Below are positions 26,600 through 35,163 of a stretch of 64,000 nt of DNA, piece by piece. A program made the position numbers and the translations under genes. The stretch is taken from NCBI GenBank assembly GCA_007618135.1, contig PHFX01000002.1:1-64000 (forward strand), read 5' to 3'. Under the pieces are notes generated by a model. That model was not told the DNA's origin. It did not search any database and saw only the letters and a program-made list of their open reading frames with translations. Source of the stretch: Candidatus Brocadia sp. WS118 (GTDB lineage: Bacteria; Planctomycetota; Brocadiia; Brocadiales; Brocadiaceae). Positions within the stretch are counted from its first letter, which is position 1; every line of letters begins with the position of its first letter.

Positions 26600-26769
26600 G
26601 TAACAATCGAGCTTTTTGAAAAATCCGTACATTTATATGTAATCCACACGAAACAGAATGCGTAGCGCGGGTAGTGTCCCCCGCTGGCGGGGGTTAGGGG
26701 GTGGATATCCCCCGCACAAGCCGACCACAAGGGATCGGCGCTACCTTTTTCAAAAAGCTAAATTGTTAC
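26600..26769. mobile_element. IS66-like MITE, copy 1, with intact 8-bp target duplication
   Basis: Inverted ends of 24 bp lie at 26600-26623 (GTAACAATCGAGC...) and 26746-26769 (...AGCTAAATTGTTAC). Identical 8-bp CAAAGTTG copies flank them at 26592-26599 and 26770-26777. The interior differs from the other copies, with C/G-run palindromes. GTAA ends and an 8-bp duplication fit the IS66 family. No transposase is encoded. Confidence 0.85.
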
Positions 26770-26784
26770 CAAAGTTGCCGTTGT

Positions 26785-26807
26785 AGAGCGACGAGGCTCG
26801 TCGCTCT
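26785..26807. repeat. AGAGCGACGAG palindrome, copy 1
   Basis: AGAGCGACGAG and CTCGTCGCTCT form a hairpin. The same 23-bp sequence occurs at 31764-31786, and a related one near 8155. Confidence 0.8.
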
Positions 26808-26818
26808 ATATTTATGTA

Positions 26819-26895
26819 CAGGAATTTCAATTACCCCCCATAATCCCCCCGTTTACTGGGGGAAACAGGGGGGAAGGTCGCCGAAGGCCTAATTC
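26819..26895. repeat. Interspersed C/G-run repeat, copy 2 (inverted)
   Basis: This is nearly identical to the complement of 13295-13372, from GGAATTTCAATTA to CCGAAGGCCTAATTC. Together with its neighbours it makes the whole 26517-26995 gap a patchwork of repeats. Confidence 0.85.
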
Positions 26896-26952
26896 AATAT
26901 ATTAAACCAAGGCGCCACCCAGATATATTTTACATGAAATACCAGCCTTAAG

Positions 26953-26982
26953 GCTGGTTCAATCGTCCTCGATTGAACCAGC
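26953..26982. repeat. CAATCGTCCTCGATTG palindrome, core copy
   Basis: GCTGGTTCAATCGTCC/TCGATTGAACCAGC lies 13 bp beyond the end of the cytochrome b gene. Longer copies are at 3959 and 36823. Confidence 0.85.
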
Positions 26983-26995
26983 GAAGCCGTTAAAT

Positions 26996-27838
26996 TTATA
27001 TATTGAACCACGGCGTTACCCAGATATATTTTACATGGAATACCAGTCTCAGGAATACCTTTATGGGCAGCGCCAGCATGGACAAGAAGAGAAACGCCAC
27101 GATGGCATATCTGATCATGCCCATTTTTTCTAGTGCCATGCTTCCCTTTGCTCTCAGAAAACGGTAGGGAATTGCCATGCCCATGAAGAAATATCCTACC
27201 ACAACTGCGCCGCCGAGAACAAATCCCAGGAAAGATTTGGAATTAACACCGATGAAACTGGTCAGATCGTAGTTGATTTCTGCTGCAATCCGATGGATGT
27301 CCCACTCCTGCCAGGGCCAGAACCAGAGCCAGCCAGGTCCGCGCATGAAGACGCCAACAATAATCAGCAATATCCACAAGATATGAAACCCGAAGCAAAA
27401 GGTAAGCATGGCAAACTTCCGTTCCCTGAACGTGTAGTACCCGTTCCCCTTTGGGTTAAAATCCACAAAGGGTATGGCCATCAAACCTATGATGATCAGT
27501 ATGGGGAAAACGACGCCCGCAATCCATGGATCAAAATAGACCAGCATCTCCTGGAGCCCCAGGAAATACCACGGCGCCTTTGCCGGATTCGGGGTCGTGG
27601 TAGGGTCTGAAAGTTCCTCCAGCGGCGCATCAAGGAGGATAGACCAGACAATGAGGATAATCGTGCAAATGATGGCCGCCAGAAATTCTTTTCTTATCAG
27701 ATACGGCCACGTGGGTATTTCGCCTTCAGATATATCTGTGTTTTTTTCCTTGGCAAGGGTGGATCCTTTAATAAATGTCAGAGCCCGGTATCTGCCTTTG
27801 TCTTTTGTTTCTTCTGGTTTGTTATCGTTCTTTTCCAT
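26996..27838 (-). CDS. Cytochrome b C-terminal subunit (subunit IV-like)
   Basis: ATG at 27838 (MEKNDNKPEETK) is chosen; the open frame continues to 27892, but that extension is repeat DNA. The 280-residue protein holds a soluble N-terminal part and then several membrane segments. Conserved NPAKAPWYFLGLQEML is the region that in b6f subunit IV and bc1 cytochrome b contains the PEWY quinol-site loop; here the position reads APWY. It pairs with the split N-terminal cytochrome b at 31806. No ribosome site is evident. It lies downstream of the GmrSD-like insertion. Confidence 0.85.
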   Translation of the reverse strand: MEKNDNKPEETKDKGRYRALTFIKGSTLAKEKNTDISEGEIPTWPYLIRKEFLAAIICTIILIVWSILLDAPLEELSDPTTTPNPAKAPWYFLGLQEMLVYFDPWIAGVVFPILIIIGLMAIPFVDFNPKGNGYYTFRERKFAMLTFCFGFHILWILLIIVGVFMRGPGWLWFWPWQEWDIHRIAAEINYDLTSFIGVNSKSFLGFVLGGAVVVGYFFMGMAIPYRFLRAKGSMALEKMGMIRYAIVAFLFLSMLALPIKVFLRLVFHVKYIWVTPWFNI

Positions 27839-27952
27839 ATTTGTTTTATCGCGCAGTGTAGGGGCGAAGCATTTGCTATCGTTGGTATGCATGCGTTCAT
27901 ATACAAGACAGCAAATGCTTCGCCCCTACTTTTCAAAAAACTAAATTGTTGC
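27835..27952. mobile_element. Decayed MITE, copy 2, at the start of the cytochrome b gene
   Basis: The right end (27929-27952, ACTAAATTGTTGC) and inner arms GTAGGGGCGAAGCATTTGC (from 27858) and GCAAATGCTTCGCCCCTAC (27911-27929) match the family. The left end is lost: similarity stops near TTCCAT, where the gene's start codon lies. Confidence 0.75.
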
Positions 27953-28107
27953 TGATGAACTTATGTTTATTATAGATTCGGCTACGGCTTTTTCCAATAT
28001 GGAAAGAAATGACTCTGTTTCAAGCCGTATCCGCGTTTGGTCCTGATCATCAAATTGTTTGTTGTAAACACTGGTATCAAGATAAACTTTTATCTTTTCT
28101 TTCAGCA

Positions 28108-29655
28108 TCAAGTTACCATTACGCTCCAGTCATCGGAAGTAAGCTCAATTGTTTCCATCGCTTGATAGCAAAACTTTTGTATGTTTTGAGCGGACAGGTT
28201 TACTTCAATGAAATATCCATTTTGAAGTCGTCGGATTTCCCGAAATTTATTTTTGTCCTTACCGAGGTAACGAGGGAAATTATGAGCAATGATTTCAAAT
28301 TTATCGGGTTCCAAATCTGCAACCGTATTGAGGGTTTGTTCTAAAACATCTCGCCATGTTTGAACTTGAAACCGTTGTCCCAAAATTTTAAGCTCTCTCG
28401 GCGTAGTGCCTGTAACCTCTTTTAAGTCAGATGAAGCGGTTTTTTCTTGTCCAAAGTAGCTCCATATTTCAAGAGATTGTTTTGATAATACTTCTGCTCT
28501 TTTTTCAATTTCTGATCTTGTCCAAGAGGAGATAGGAGAGAAATATTTGTTAAGGTCTAAATGACTTTCGTTATATGTTTGTTTTTTAGTTGTGAAATCG
28601 TCATTTGATAGCTCTGTGTTATAAGCAGATAAAGTCAAATTCCCGATTGTATGCAAAAATAATTCATGGGTTTCCTCCCAGTCGTCACCGAGATGATTTT
28701 GCCACCACTCGGATAATGTTTGGGGCATTACGTGTTCTATGGTCAAGTTGTCGAATGGCACAGTCTCTTTATGGGCAAAGCTTTCTTCAAGCGTTTCAAG
28801 AATGAGTTTGGTTTTTATCTGCCTATCTCCACCTCCATAAAATTTAGCTTCCTTGAACCGCGAAAAAAACTCATTGTCTTTTGGATAACCTCTGCTTTGT
28901 AATATTATCTTAATCCCTTCAGCAAAGTCATCCTGATGCTTTGCGATTAATTGCGGATAAACCGCCGTGAAGATTTTATTGAGTTGGTTTGTTGGCACAT
29001 TGCAAACAAACCTGCGAATAAGGTCTGCCTGCGTTAATGGCCTTCCTTTAGCATTCAAGCTCTCAAAAACTAAGTGTGGATTATCGTCAGCATCAAGTAC
29101 AATGCTTACAACGGAAAAATAACTCGTAATGATTTTCTTCAGCTTCTCATGCTCAAACTGCACCTGCCTGAGTTTCTTTTCAAAAAATGTGTATGCCCTT
29201 GTAATCTGATTTTCTGATCCATTTGGTTTTCCGTTGATAAGGTTTATATATGCGTCTCTGTCAACCTGTGTAGGCATTAATTTAAAAAAGTCATTTTCCT
29301 TTTTATATGGATTAACAAGTAAAGTATTGTTTATCTCATCCGCAAATTCTGGATTTTTATTTTCTCGTGCTTTGTTACGCAAAAGAGTTAGCAGGACGAA
29401 GATTGTAGTTAGCCGTTGCTGTCCATCAATGAGTAAATATTTTGCGACACCCTCGGGAACCGAAACGGTTGGCATATTTACAATTGAGCCGATAAAATGC
29501 GACCGTGGGTTTTCTGTTTCACAAAGTTCGATAAGGTCTTTCCATAGAATTTCCCATTCTTTGTTTGTCCAGCTATAAGTCCGCTGAAAAAGAGGAATGA
29601 CATACTGCTTTGTCCCTTCAATAATATCTTGAAGTTTAGTCTCTTTTGCCTGCAT
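28108..29655 (-). CDS. GmrSD-like DUF262/DUF1524 protein, apparently with an internal deletion
   Basis: This 515-residue protein has the DUF262 motif LIDGQQRLTT (75-84) after PLFQRTYSW, and a DUF1524 HNH region TIEHVMPQT (305-313) with HTIGNLTLSAYN (335-346). The family includes GmrSD, a type IV restriction enzyme that cuts modified phage DNA. From memory of the family, LIRRFVCNVPTNQLNKIF normally lies far beyond QADLIR; here they are joined at about residue 212, as if a long in-frame stretch had been lost between two LIR sites. It interrupts a respiratory gene cluster. Activity is uncertain. Confidence 0.8.
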   Translation of the reverse strand: MQAKETKLQDIIEGTKQYVIPLFQRTYSWTNKEWEILWKDLIELCETENPRSHFIGSIVNMPTVSVPEGVAKYLLIDGQQRLTTIFVLLTLLRNKARENKNPEFADEINNTLLVNPYKKENDFFKLMPTQVDRDAYINLINGKPNGSENQITRAYTFFEKKLRQVQFEHEKLKKIITSYFSVVSIVLDADDNPHLVFESLNAKGRPLTQADLIRRFVCNVPTNQLNKIFTAVYPQLIAKHQDDFAEGIKIILQSRGYPKDNEFFSRFKEAKFYGGGDRQIKTKLILETLEESFAHKETVPFDNLTIEHVMPQTLSEWWQNHLGDDWEETHELFLHTIGNLTLSAYNTELSNDDFTTKKQTYNESHLDLNKYFSPISSWTRSEIEKRAEVLSKQSLEIWSYFGQEKTASSDLKEVTGTTPRELKILGQRFQVQTWRDVLEQTLNTVADLEPDKFEIIAHNFPRYLGKDKNKFREIRRLQNGYFIEVNLSAQNIQKFCYQAMETIELTSDDWSVMVT

Positions 29656-29738
29656 ATTTTAATTATCCAGATTATTAAATTCTATAACTAACAAGCACCA
29701 ACAAACTATCCCTGAATTAAACTGAGAGATTTTATCTT

Positions 29739-29885
29739 TTAGGAAGCACGATATCTGATGTCATAAATTCTATATTCTTTAGATTTGGCACCCTTCAGGG
29801 TTTTGTGTTCCATACCAGCCGTGCAAAGTCCTTTTTTCGTATCTTTGCATGATTTATATTTGAATTTCTCATTATTCTTGTTCAT
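29739..29885 (-). CDS. Small basic ORF coupled to the GltD-like gene
   Basis: The ATG at 29885 overlaps the stop of the GltD-like gene as ATGA. The 48-residue product is Lys-rich (NNEKFKYKSCKDTKKG, TLKGAKSKEYRIYDIR) with two Cys. It matches nothing I know. The overlap suggests coupling, but it may be chance or a remnant. Confidence 0.3.
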   Translation of the reverse strand: MNKNNEKFKYKSCKDTKKGLCTAGMEHKTLKGAKSKEYRIYDIRYRAS

Positions 29886-31588
29886 TCCTCTGAACAGGCA
29901 AAACGCCTCATCGTAATCGCATTTACGGGACAACGCTTGACACACAGTCCGCATCTGATACACTTTTCCTCGTCGATCACCATCACAGCATCCCACTCTC
30001 CGGAAGCAGCATTCTCTTCTCGTAATGCATCTGCTGCCTCAACGTTTTCGCGGGAGACCATGGAGATACAATCGTAGGGACAAACGTCAATACAACCGCC
30101 GCATAAGATACAGGTCTCGTCAATAAAGATATTGTAATGGCAGAGCAGGCAGCGTCCAGCCTCTTTGAACGCATTTTCTTTCGAAAACCCCAGCTCAACC
30201 TCCGCGTCAAGGTTTTGCCTCTGAGACATGGGCATGGCGTCCTGGTGTTGCCTGGGCGCGGACTCGTAATTGGGCATCCTGTCCGAAGGTGACTGATCTT
30301 TATAATAAAAGGAGTATCCCTTTCGCTCTTTTCCGGTTAAAAATGTATGGATCGACCGTGCAGCCTTTCTGCCGTCTGCTACGACCTCAATGACATTCCT
30401 GGGGCCGGTTACGCAATCACCTCCGGCAAATACACCCTTTCTGGCGGTCATAAAGTTTTTTGGGTCAATGACCGGCATACCCCAATGATTAATCTCTATC
30501 CCAAATTTATCTGAAAAGAATCCAAGATCGGGCGATTGGCCAATGGCCGCTATCACCATATCGACGGATATGGTGAAATTGCTCCCTTGAACGGGTACCG
30601 GGCGTCTGCGCCCCTTTTCATCTGGTTCGCCCAGCTTGTTTTTTATGCACTCGAGATGCGTCACCTTGTGATCAGGCCCACCGATTATTTTTACGGGGGA
30701 GGTCAGATAGTGCATCTTTATGCCTTCTTCCTCTGCCATCCTTACTTCCATCTCGCCAGCCGGCATCTCCCCGAGAGTCCTGCGATACACAATTGAGACC
30801 ACTTTTGCGCCTAATCTCAGTGATGAACGCGCACAGTCTATGGCGGTAAATCCACCCCCAACAACCGCTACTTTTTCAGGGACGGCATTTAGCATACCAA
30901 GATTCGTCTCCTTCATAAAGGTCACGCCGTGCATTACCCCCTTAAAATCTTCTCCGGGAATTTCCAGTATCTGGGATTTGTGAGCGCCCGTGGCAATATA
31001 TACCGCGTTATATTCTCTTAATAAGGTATCGAAGGCATCGGGAGTGTCGATGGGTCTGTTTAATCGTATCTCGGCTCCGAGTTCTGCTATCCTGTTGATT
31101 GCAGCCTCTATCTGGGCGCGTGGCAACCGATAAGGAGGGATGCCCACGCTTAGCATACCACCGGCGACCGGCAGCGCTTCGTAGATGACAACGGTATGTC
31201 CCTTCATTACCAGATCGTGTGCAGCGGCAAGACCGGACGGACCTGAGCCAATGATTGCCACGCGATACCCTGTCTTTTCGGTATGCACCGGTTTTGCAGG
31301 AGATTTTTTCAGGGCAAAGTCTCCTGCGCTCCTCTTGAGAGAACATATGGCAATAGGCTTATCGATTGCACCCCGGCGGCAGGCGGTTTCACACGGATGA
31401 GTGCATACCCTGCCGAGGATATGCGGAAAAAGGTTTGCCATGAAATTTAACCGCAAAGAGGCATCAAAGTCGCATGAGGTGATGCGTTCAATATAATTCA
31501 TTGCCGGTGTGTTGACAGGGCATGCATACTGGCAATTGATATTTTCCCTGAACCAGTGGTCATCGGCTTTGTTTAGTTTATAGTTCAC
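29882..31588 (-). CDS. GltD-like NAD(P)/FAD oxidoreductase with ferredoxin domain
   Basis: This 568-residue protein starts with the GltD-type Fe-S region (CQYACPVNTPA, RVCTHPCETACRRG), then the FAD loop IGSGPSGLAAA (about 111-121), the NAD(P) loop VVGGGFTAIDCARSSLRLG and AGGDCVTGP. Two 4Fe-4S motifs end it: CILCGGCIDVCP and CIRCGLCVKRCP. It would shuttle electrons between NAD(P)H and Fe-S clusters. It lies inside the bc-complex cluster, 5 bp after a small membrane subunit, which suggests coupling of quinone chemistry to NAD(P), as proposed for anammox bc1 complexes. Confidence 0.9.
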   Translation of the reverse strand: MNYKLNKADDHWFRENINCQYACPVNTPAMNYIERITSCDFDASLRLNFMANLFPHILGRVCTHPCETACRRGAIDKPIAICSLKRSAGDFALKKSPAKPVHTEKTGYRVAIIGSGPSGLAAAHDLVMKGHTVVIYEALPVAGGMLSVGIPPYRLPRAQIEAAINRIAELGAEIRLNRPIDTPDAFDTLLREYNAVYIATGAHKSQILEIPGEDFKGVMHGVTFMKETNLGMLNAVPEKVAVVGGGFTAIDCARSSLRLGAKVVSIVYRRTLGEMPAGEMEVRMAEEEGIKMHYLTSPVKIIGGPDHKVTHLECIKNKLGEPDEKGRRRPVPVQGSNFTISVDMVIAAIGQSPDLGFFSDKFGIEINHWGMPVIDPKNFMTARKGVFAGGDCVTGPRNVIEVVADGRKAARSIHTFLTGKERKGYSFYYKDQSPSDRMPNYESAPRQHQDAMPMSQRQNLDAEVELGFSKENAFKEAGRCLLCHYNIFIDETCILCGGCIDVCPYDCISMVSRENVEAADALREENAASGEWDAVMVIDEEKCIRCGLCVKRCPVNAITMRRFACSEE

Positions 31589-31593
31589 AGGGG

Positions 31594-31746
31594 CTATTCT
31601 CCCTTTTGACGCCTTTTCTGTTCTGTCCGTTTGTCATTTTCAAATGCCTGCTTAAAGGTGATCCAGGTAAAGAACACGAGCAGGATTATCAAACCGGCAA
31701 TGGGGATATTATCAGGTTTCGTTATTATTGCCCAGACGTTTTCCAT
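31594..31746 (-). CDS. Small single-TM subunit of the bc complex
   Basis: ATG at 31746 gives a 50-residue protein MENVWAIITKPDNIPIAG with one membrane segment (IAGLIILLVFFTWITF) and a charged tail, NDKRTEQKRRQKGE. The longer frame to 31902 would run into the cytochrome b gene. Position between cytochrome b and the GltD-like gene suggests a small assembly or stability subunit like those of b6f complexes. No clear ribosome site is seen. Confidence 0.7.
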   Translation of the reverse strand: MENVWAIITKPDNIPIAGLIILLVFFTWITFKQAFENDKRTEQKRRQKGE

Positions 31747-31763
31747 GGTTGAAATCCATTTGT

Positions 31764-31786
31764 AGAGCGACGAGGCTCGTCGCTCT
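31764..31786. repeat. AGAGCGACGAG palindrome, copy 2
   Basis: This is identical in its 23-bp core to 26785-26807 and sits in the 59-bp gap between cytochrome b and the small subunit. It could act as an mRNA hairpin between the two genes. Confidence 0.85.
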
Positions 31787-31805
31787 GCATTCATGAAATA
31801 CTTCG

Positions 31806-32633
31806 TTAGAGTGGCCCGGAAATGCCGCCATCCTTGCGGACACGCCAGAAGTGCACCATCATAAAGATGCTGATCATCAGAGGCAATCCGATACAATGCC
31901 ATACATACGCCCTTAACAAGGCATTTCCACCCACGAGTGACCCGCCCAGGAGTGCGAATCGTATGTCGTTGTGAGCCGTCATGCCCAGTTGTTCACCGAA
32001 AGGTCCTTCATGTCCCAGGAGCGGTGTTGATCGTGCCATATTGGTACCAACCGTTACCGCCCAGAAACCCAATTGGTCCCACGTAAGCAGGTAACCGGTA
32101 AAACTTAAAAGGAGGGTGAGCACCAGCAGGACGACGCCCACACACCAGTTAAATTCCCTGGGCGGTTTATACGAACCTGTTGCAAACACCCGGAACATAT
32201 GGAACCATACCGTTATGACCATCAGGTGTGCGCTCCACCGGTGCAGATTCCTTAATATTGCGCCGAAAGGCACCTGATATTCTAAATCTTTAATATCCCA
32301 ATAGGCATCGTGGACGGTAGGACGGTAATAAAACATCAGCAACACGCCCGTAATGGTGAGTACCAGAAACAGGAAGAAACTGATGCCGCCCATACACCAG
32401 GTATATTTCAACTGGGGCGCGTGTCTCTTTACCTTTGCGGGATGCAGATGCATAAAGACGTTTGAAACAACCTTCAGCATGCGATTCTTTGGCGTATCGG
32501 CAAAGGTATGCCTGAATACAGACTTCCAGACCTGCGAATGAACCGTTATGTCCTTCAGCATGCCGAAGAATCCCTTCTCTTTCAGCATGGCTTTGTACTT
32601 TGACAAGAAATTTTCTTCGGAATTATGCGTCAT
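31806..32633 (-). CDS. Cytochrome b N-terminal subunit (b6-like)
   Basis: ATG at 32633 (MTHNSEEN) starts 1 bp after the Rieske stop, with AAGGTG as ribosome site. The 275-residue protein has four core membrane segments with haem-ligand histidines in [14 protein letters not shown] and the second pair in [10 protein letters not shown] and [27 protein letters not shown] is a typical cytochrome b segment. It binds two b haems and forms the quinol-oxidising core with the Rieske protein and subunit IV at 26996. Confidence 0.9.
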   Translation of the reverse strand: MTHNSEENFLSKYKAMLKEKGFFGMLKDITVHSQVWKSVFRHTFADTPKNRMLKVVSNVFMHLHPAKVKRHAPQLKYTWCMGGISFFLFLVLTITGVLLMFYYRPTVHDAYWDIKDLEYQVPFGAILRNLHRWSAHLMVITVWFHMFRVFATGSYKPPREFNWCVGVVLLVLTLLLSFTGYLLTWDQLGFWAVTVGTNMARSTPLLGHEGPFGEQLGMTAHNDIRFALLGGSLVGGNALLRAYVWHCIGLPLMISIFMMVHFWRVRKDGGISGPL

Positions 32634-32634
32634 C

Positions 32635-33141
32635 TTACACCTTAAGAAATGCCCCGGTCTTCTCCCATTCTCCACGCTCTCCCCTGAACCTCATTGCTTC
32701 GTCAACGATTATCTGTCCATCCGCATCCAATGCAACCTTAAATCTCTCCAGAGGTCTTGGCGCAGGACCCTCAATATTAATTCCATCCGGGGTAAAACCG
32801 CTCCCATGACAGGGACATTTGAACTTGCCTTCAGCCGCTAACCAGTTGGGGGTGCAACCGAGATGGGTACACTTTGCCTCGACTACGTAAATCCTGTCAA
32901 TCTCTCTGACGATCCATATCCTGAATTGTTTCTTGAACCTTTCGCTTACCCCTACCGGGTATTGGGAAGGATATCCGATCTTATATCTTGTGGGTGGTTC
33001 TATAATGGTTCTGGGGAAGAAGAACCGGGCGATAGCGCTCAATAAAGTAGCCGTGAATATTCCAATGCAAGACCACCCTGCAGCAAGGAGGATTCGCCGT
33101 CGATTTGCCGGGAGTTCTGTCTTTTTTGTCGCCTCTAACAT
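32635..33141 (-). CDS. Rieske iron-sulfur protein
   Basis: This 168-residue protein has an N-terminal [11 protein letters not shown] and membrane anchor (about 15-40), then the [2Fe-2S] motifs CTHLGC and CPCHGSGF. It accepts electrons from quinol at cytochrome b and passes them to a c-type cytochrome. It is the first gene of the cluster. The twin-Arg-like N-terminus is compatible with Tat export of the folded cluster domain. Confidence 0.93.
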   Translation of the reverse strand: MLEATKKTELPANRRRILLAAGWSCIGIFTATLLSAIARFFFPRTIIEPPTRYKIGYPSQYPVGVSERFKKQFRIWIVREIDRIYVVEAKCTHLGCTPNWLAAEGKFKCPCHGSGFTPDGINIEGPAPRPLERFKVALDADGQIIVDEAMRFRGERGEWEKTGAFLKV

Positions 33142-33261
33142 ATGGTTTATGAATATATGGTACTTACCGGCAGAGAGTGCAAGATTTTAAAAGAGATGAA
33201 GAAGTAGAACAGATATTAATAATGATATATTGAATTTGTATCTGTTGCAATGGAAAATACC

Positions 33262-33536
33262 GTAATACGTTAGCTTTTTGAAGAATTCCAACAATGGCGA
33301 TGCATGACTCGCTGTGTAGGGGCGAAGCATTTGCCAGTTTGGGTATGAACGCATACGTGACAATTTTATAGTAAACGCCCAAAGAAAGTTGTCATTGCGA
33401 GGGCGTTAGCCCGAAGCAATCTCTATCGTGGGATTGCTTCGCTGTCGCTCGCAATGACCAGTGCATGCCAACTTATTTAATACGTTTACTATAGCAAATG
33501 CTTCGCCCCTACTTTTTCAAAATACTAAATTGTTGC
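33262..33536. mobile_element. IS66-like MITE, copy 3, with a nested insertion
   Basis: Ends lie at 33262-33285 (GTAATACGTTAGC...) and 33513-33536 (...ACTAAATTGTTGC). Flanking octamers AAAATACC and AGAATATC match at 6 of 8. Inner arms GTAGGGGCGAAGC and GCTTCGCCCCTAC are present. The element is longer than its relatives because of an insertion at 33371-33489. It lies in the 579-bp divergent gap between the Rieske gene and amt. Confidence 0.8.
33371..33489. mobile_element. Nested 119-bp element inside MITE copy 3
   Basis: Ends GTAAACG (33371-33377) and CGTTTAC (33483-33489) are inverted and flanked by TATA on both sides (33367-33370 and 33490-33493). It contains GTCATTGCGAG/CTCGCAATGAC arms, a repeat also seen near 46885-46985 and 52125-52206. 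Removing it restores the sequence order of sister MITEs. Confidence 0.75.
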
Positions 33537-33615
33537 AGAATATCAGATTTGACAAAATGGTGTAAGGGCTGATCAGACAAATTGCCATACAAAAAGAAGG
33601 CTGTCCAATATTCTA

Positions 33616-33643
33616 TTGATTATTTTCATGATAGTGGTAGTAT
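33616..33643 (+). promoter_or_regulatory. Candidate promoter for amt
   Basis: TTGATT (33616-33621) and TAGTAT (33638-33643) are 16 bp apart, about 80 bp before the amt start. No sigma-54 box was found here. Confidence 0.35.
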
Positions 33644-33720
33644 ATTTTGGAACAGCGAAGCAGGTTGAGTGACTTTCCTGCGCCTGTGATCTGATGTATT
33701 TAGAAAAAGGAGAACGCCCT

Positions 33721-35040
33721 ATGGTTGATATATTAGCAAGAGACATCATTCTGATTATCTATATTTTTTGGTTAATTATTACCGGAATATTAGTCTTTTT
33801 TATGCAGGCAGGCTTTGCGTTCCTGGAGAGTGGGCAGGTGCGGTCTAAAAATGCCACGCATGTCTATATGAAGATTTGCGCTAATATAGGGCTTGGTTCC
33901 CTGGTCTGGTGGCTGTTCGGGTATGCTATTTTCTCCGGTAACTGGAACTACTGTCTCCTTGGGGTGACCGATCCGGGACATGTGGACAAACTGAATGTGT
34001 ATGGACATTGGTTTACCATGTGGGGATTCTGCCTTGTTTCCTGCTCAATAGCTTCGGGTTCCATTTCAGAGAGATTTAGCTTTAAGGCGTATCTGATCTA
34101 TGTCGTGCTCTATTGCGGTTTCATGTATCCGTTTTTTGGATGGCTGGCATGGTCTGCGGGGCCGCTGTTGCGATGGGGGTATGTGGATTACGCCGGTTCC
34201 GTGGTGGTACATTTTCAGGGAGGTTTAACAGCCCTTATTGCTGCAATGATTGTGGGGCCACGAATGGAAAAGTACGCACGCATGAGTAAGAAGACATGGT
34301 TGTTTGAGTTTGGCCGCGGCGAATGTTATACCATCCCAGGACATAATGTATCACAAATGATGCTTGGGGTATTTATCTTGTGTGTATGCTTCTATGGTTT
34401 TAATGTTGGCTCGGTATTGGTTGGATCGTTGTGCGAGCCAACCAGCGCGGAAACTGCCCGGAAAATGATCGACATCCTGGTAAACGATTTGCCTACCACG
34501 ACGATCAATGTTACGATGAGCATGGCAGGCGGTATCCTGGGAGCAATGTTTGGCGGTTGGCTGGTGAATAATAAACCAGACCCGCTCACCACGGGAAACG
34601 GGGCGATAGCAGGTATGGTCTCTATCTGCGCGGGTGTGGGTTTTACCCATCCGGGTTTTGCTCTGGTCATTGGGGTGATCAGCGGAGGAATTATTCCGCT
34701 GGTGGTAAAGTCGCTGGACAAAATAGGGATCGACGATACCGTTGGCACTTGCGGCGTCCACTGCACCGCAGGCGCTATCGGGGGAATTGCAACTGGCGTT
34801 ATGGGTCTTATACGGCCTTCCTATCATGGCGTCAGTTGCCATATTGGCATACAAGCCCTGGGATTCATCATCTGTATTGCCTATTCGTGTGCGTGCGCCA
34901 TTATTATCTTCGGTGGGCTGAAGGCTATAGGGTTAGGGCGCGTGAGTGAAGAAGATGAGACGATGGGACTCGATATTTCAGAACATATGACGCCAACCTA
35001 TCCGGAATTTGTTTCAGCCGGAGGGATAAAAGGGTACTAA
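33721..35040 (+). CDS. amt: Ammonium transporter, Amt family
   Basis: ATG at 33721 follows AAGGAG by 8 bp and is preferred to the frame start at 33694. The 439-residue protein has about 11 membrane segments and the family signatures FLESGQVRSKN, VVHFQGGLTALIAA (first pore His) and GVHCTAGAIGGI (second pore His). It imports or senses ammonium. In an anammox organism ammonium is the energy substrate. No glnK lies beside it in this window. A perfect terminator-like hairpin lies 139 bp downstream, inside the TPR gene. Confidence 0.93.
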   Translation: MVDILARDIILIIYIFWLIITGILVFFMQAGFAFLESGQVRSKNATHVYMKICANIGLGSLVWWLFGYAIFSGNWNYCLLGVTDPGHVDKLNVYGHWFTMWGFCLVSCSIASGSISERFSFKAYLIYVVLYCGFMYPFFGWLAWSAGPLLRWGYVDYAGSVVVHFQGGLTALIAAMIVGPRMEKYARMSKKTWLFEFGRGECYTIPGHNVSQMMLGVFILCVCFYGFNVGSVLVGSLCEPTSAETARKMIDILVNDLPTTTINVTMSMAGGILGAMFGGWLVNNKPDPLTTGNGAIAGMVSICAGVGFTHPGFALVIGVISGGIIPLVVKSLDKIGIDDTVGTCGVHCTAGAIGGIATGVMGLIRPSYHGVSCHIGIQALGFIICIAYSCACAIIIFGGLKAIGLGRVSEEDETMGLDISEHMTPTYPEFVSAGGIKGY

Positions 35041-35060
35041 CTATGGTGCGTATGGTGAAA

Positions 35061-35163
35061 TTCATAACGCAGCAAAGCCGCAACCAAATCCCCCCTATCA
35101 AGGGGGGTGAAGGGGGGTGTAAAAAAACTTGCAAAAAAAGAGGTCTTTACACAGGAATACCAT
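35061..35163. repeat. Conserved-ended repeat element E1 between amt and the TPR gene
   Basis: The left end TTCATAACGCAGCAAAGCC and right end TCTTTACACAGGAATACC match the ends of the element at 46837-47070, while the middle here is a CCCCCC/GGGGGG module. The element supplies the AGGGGGGTG ribosome site and the TTG start used by the TPR gene. Confidence 0.75.

Noticed and set aside
33541-33720. Sigma-54 promoter upstream of amt
   Set aside because: rpoN is present in the window, but no GG-N10-GC pair in the right form could be found here.
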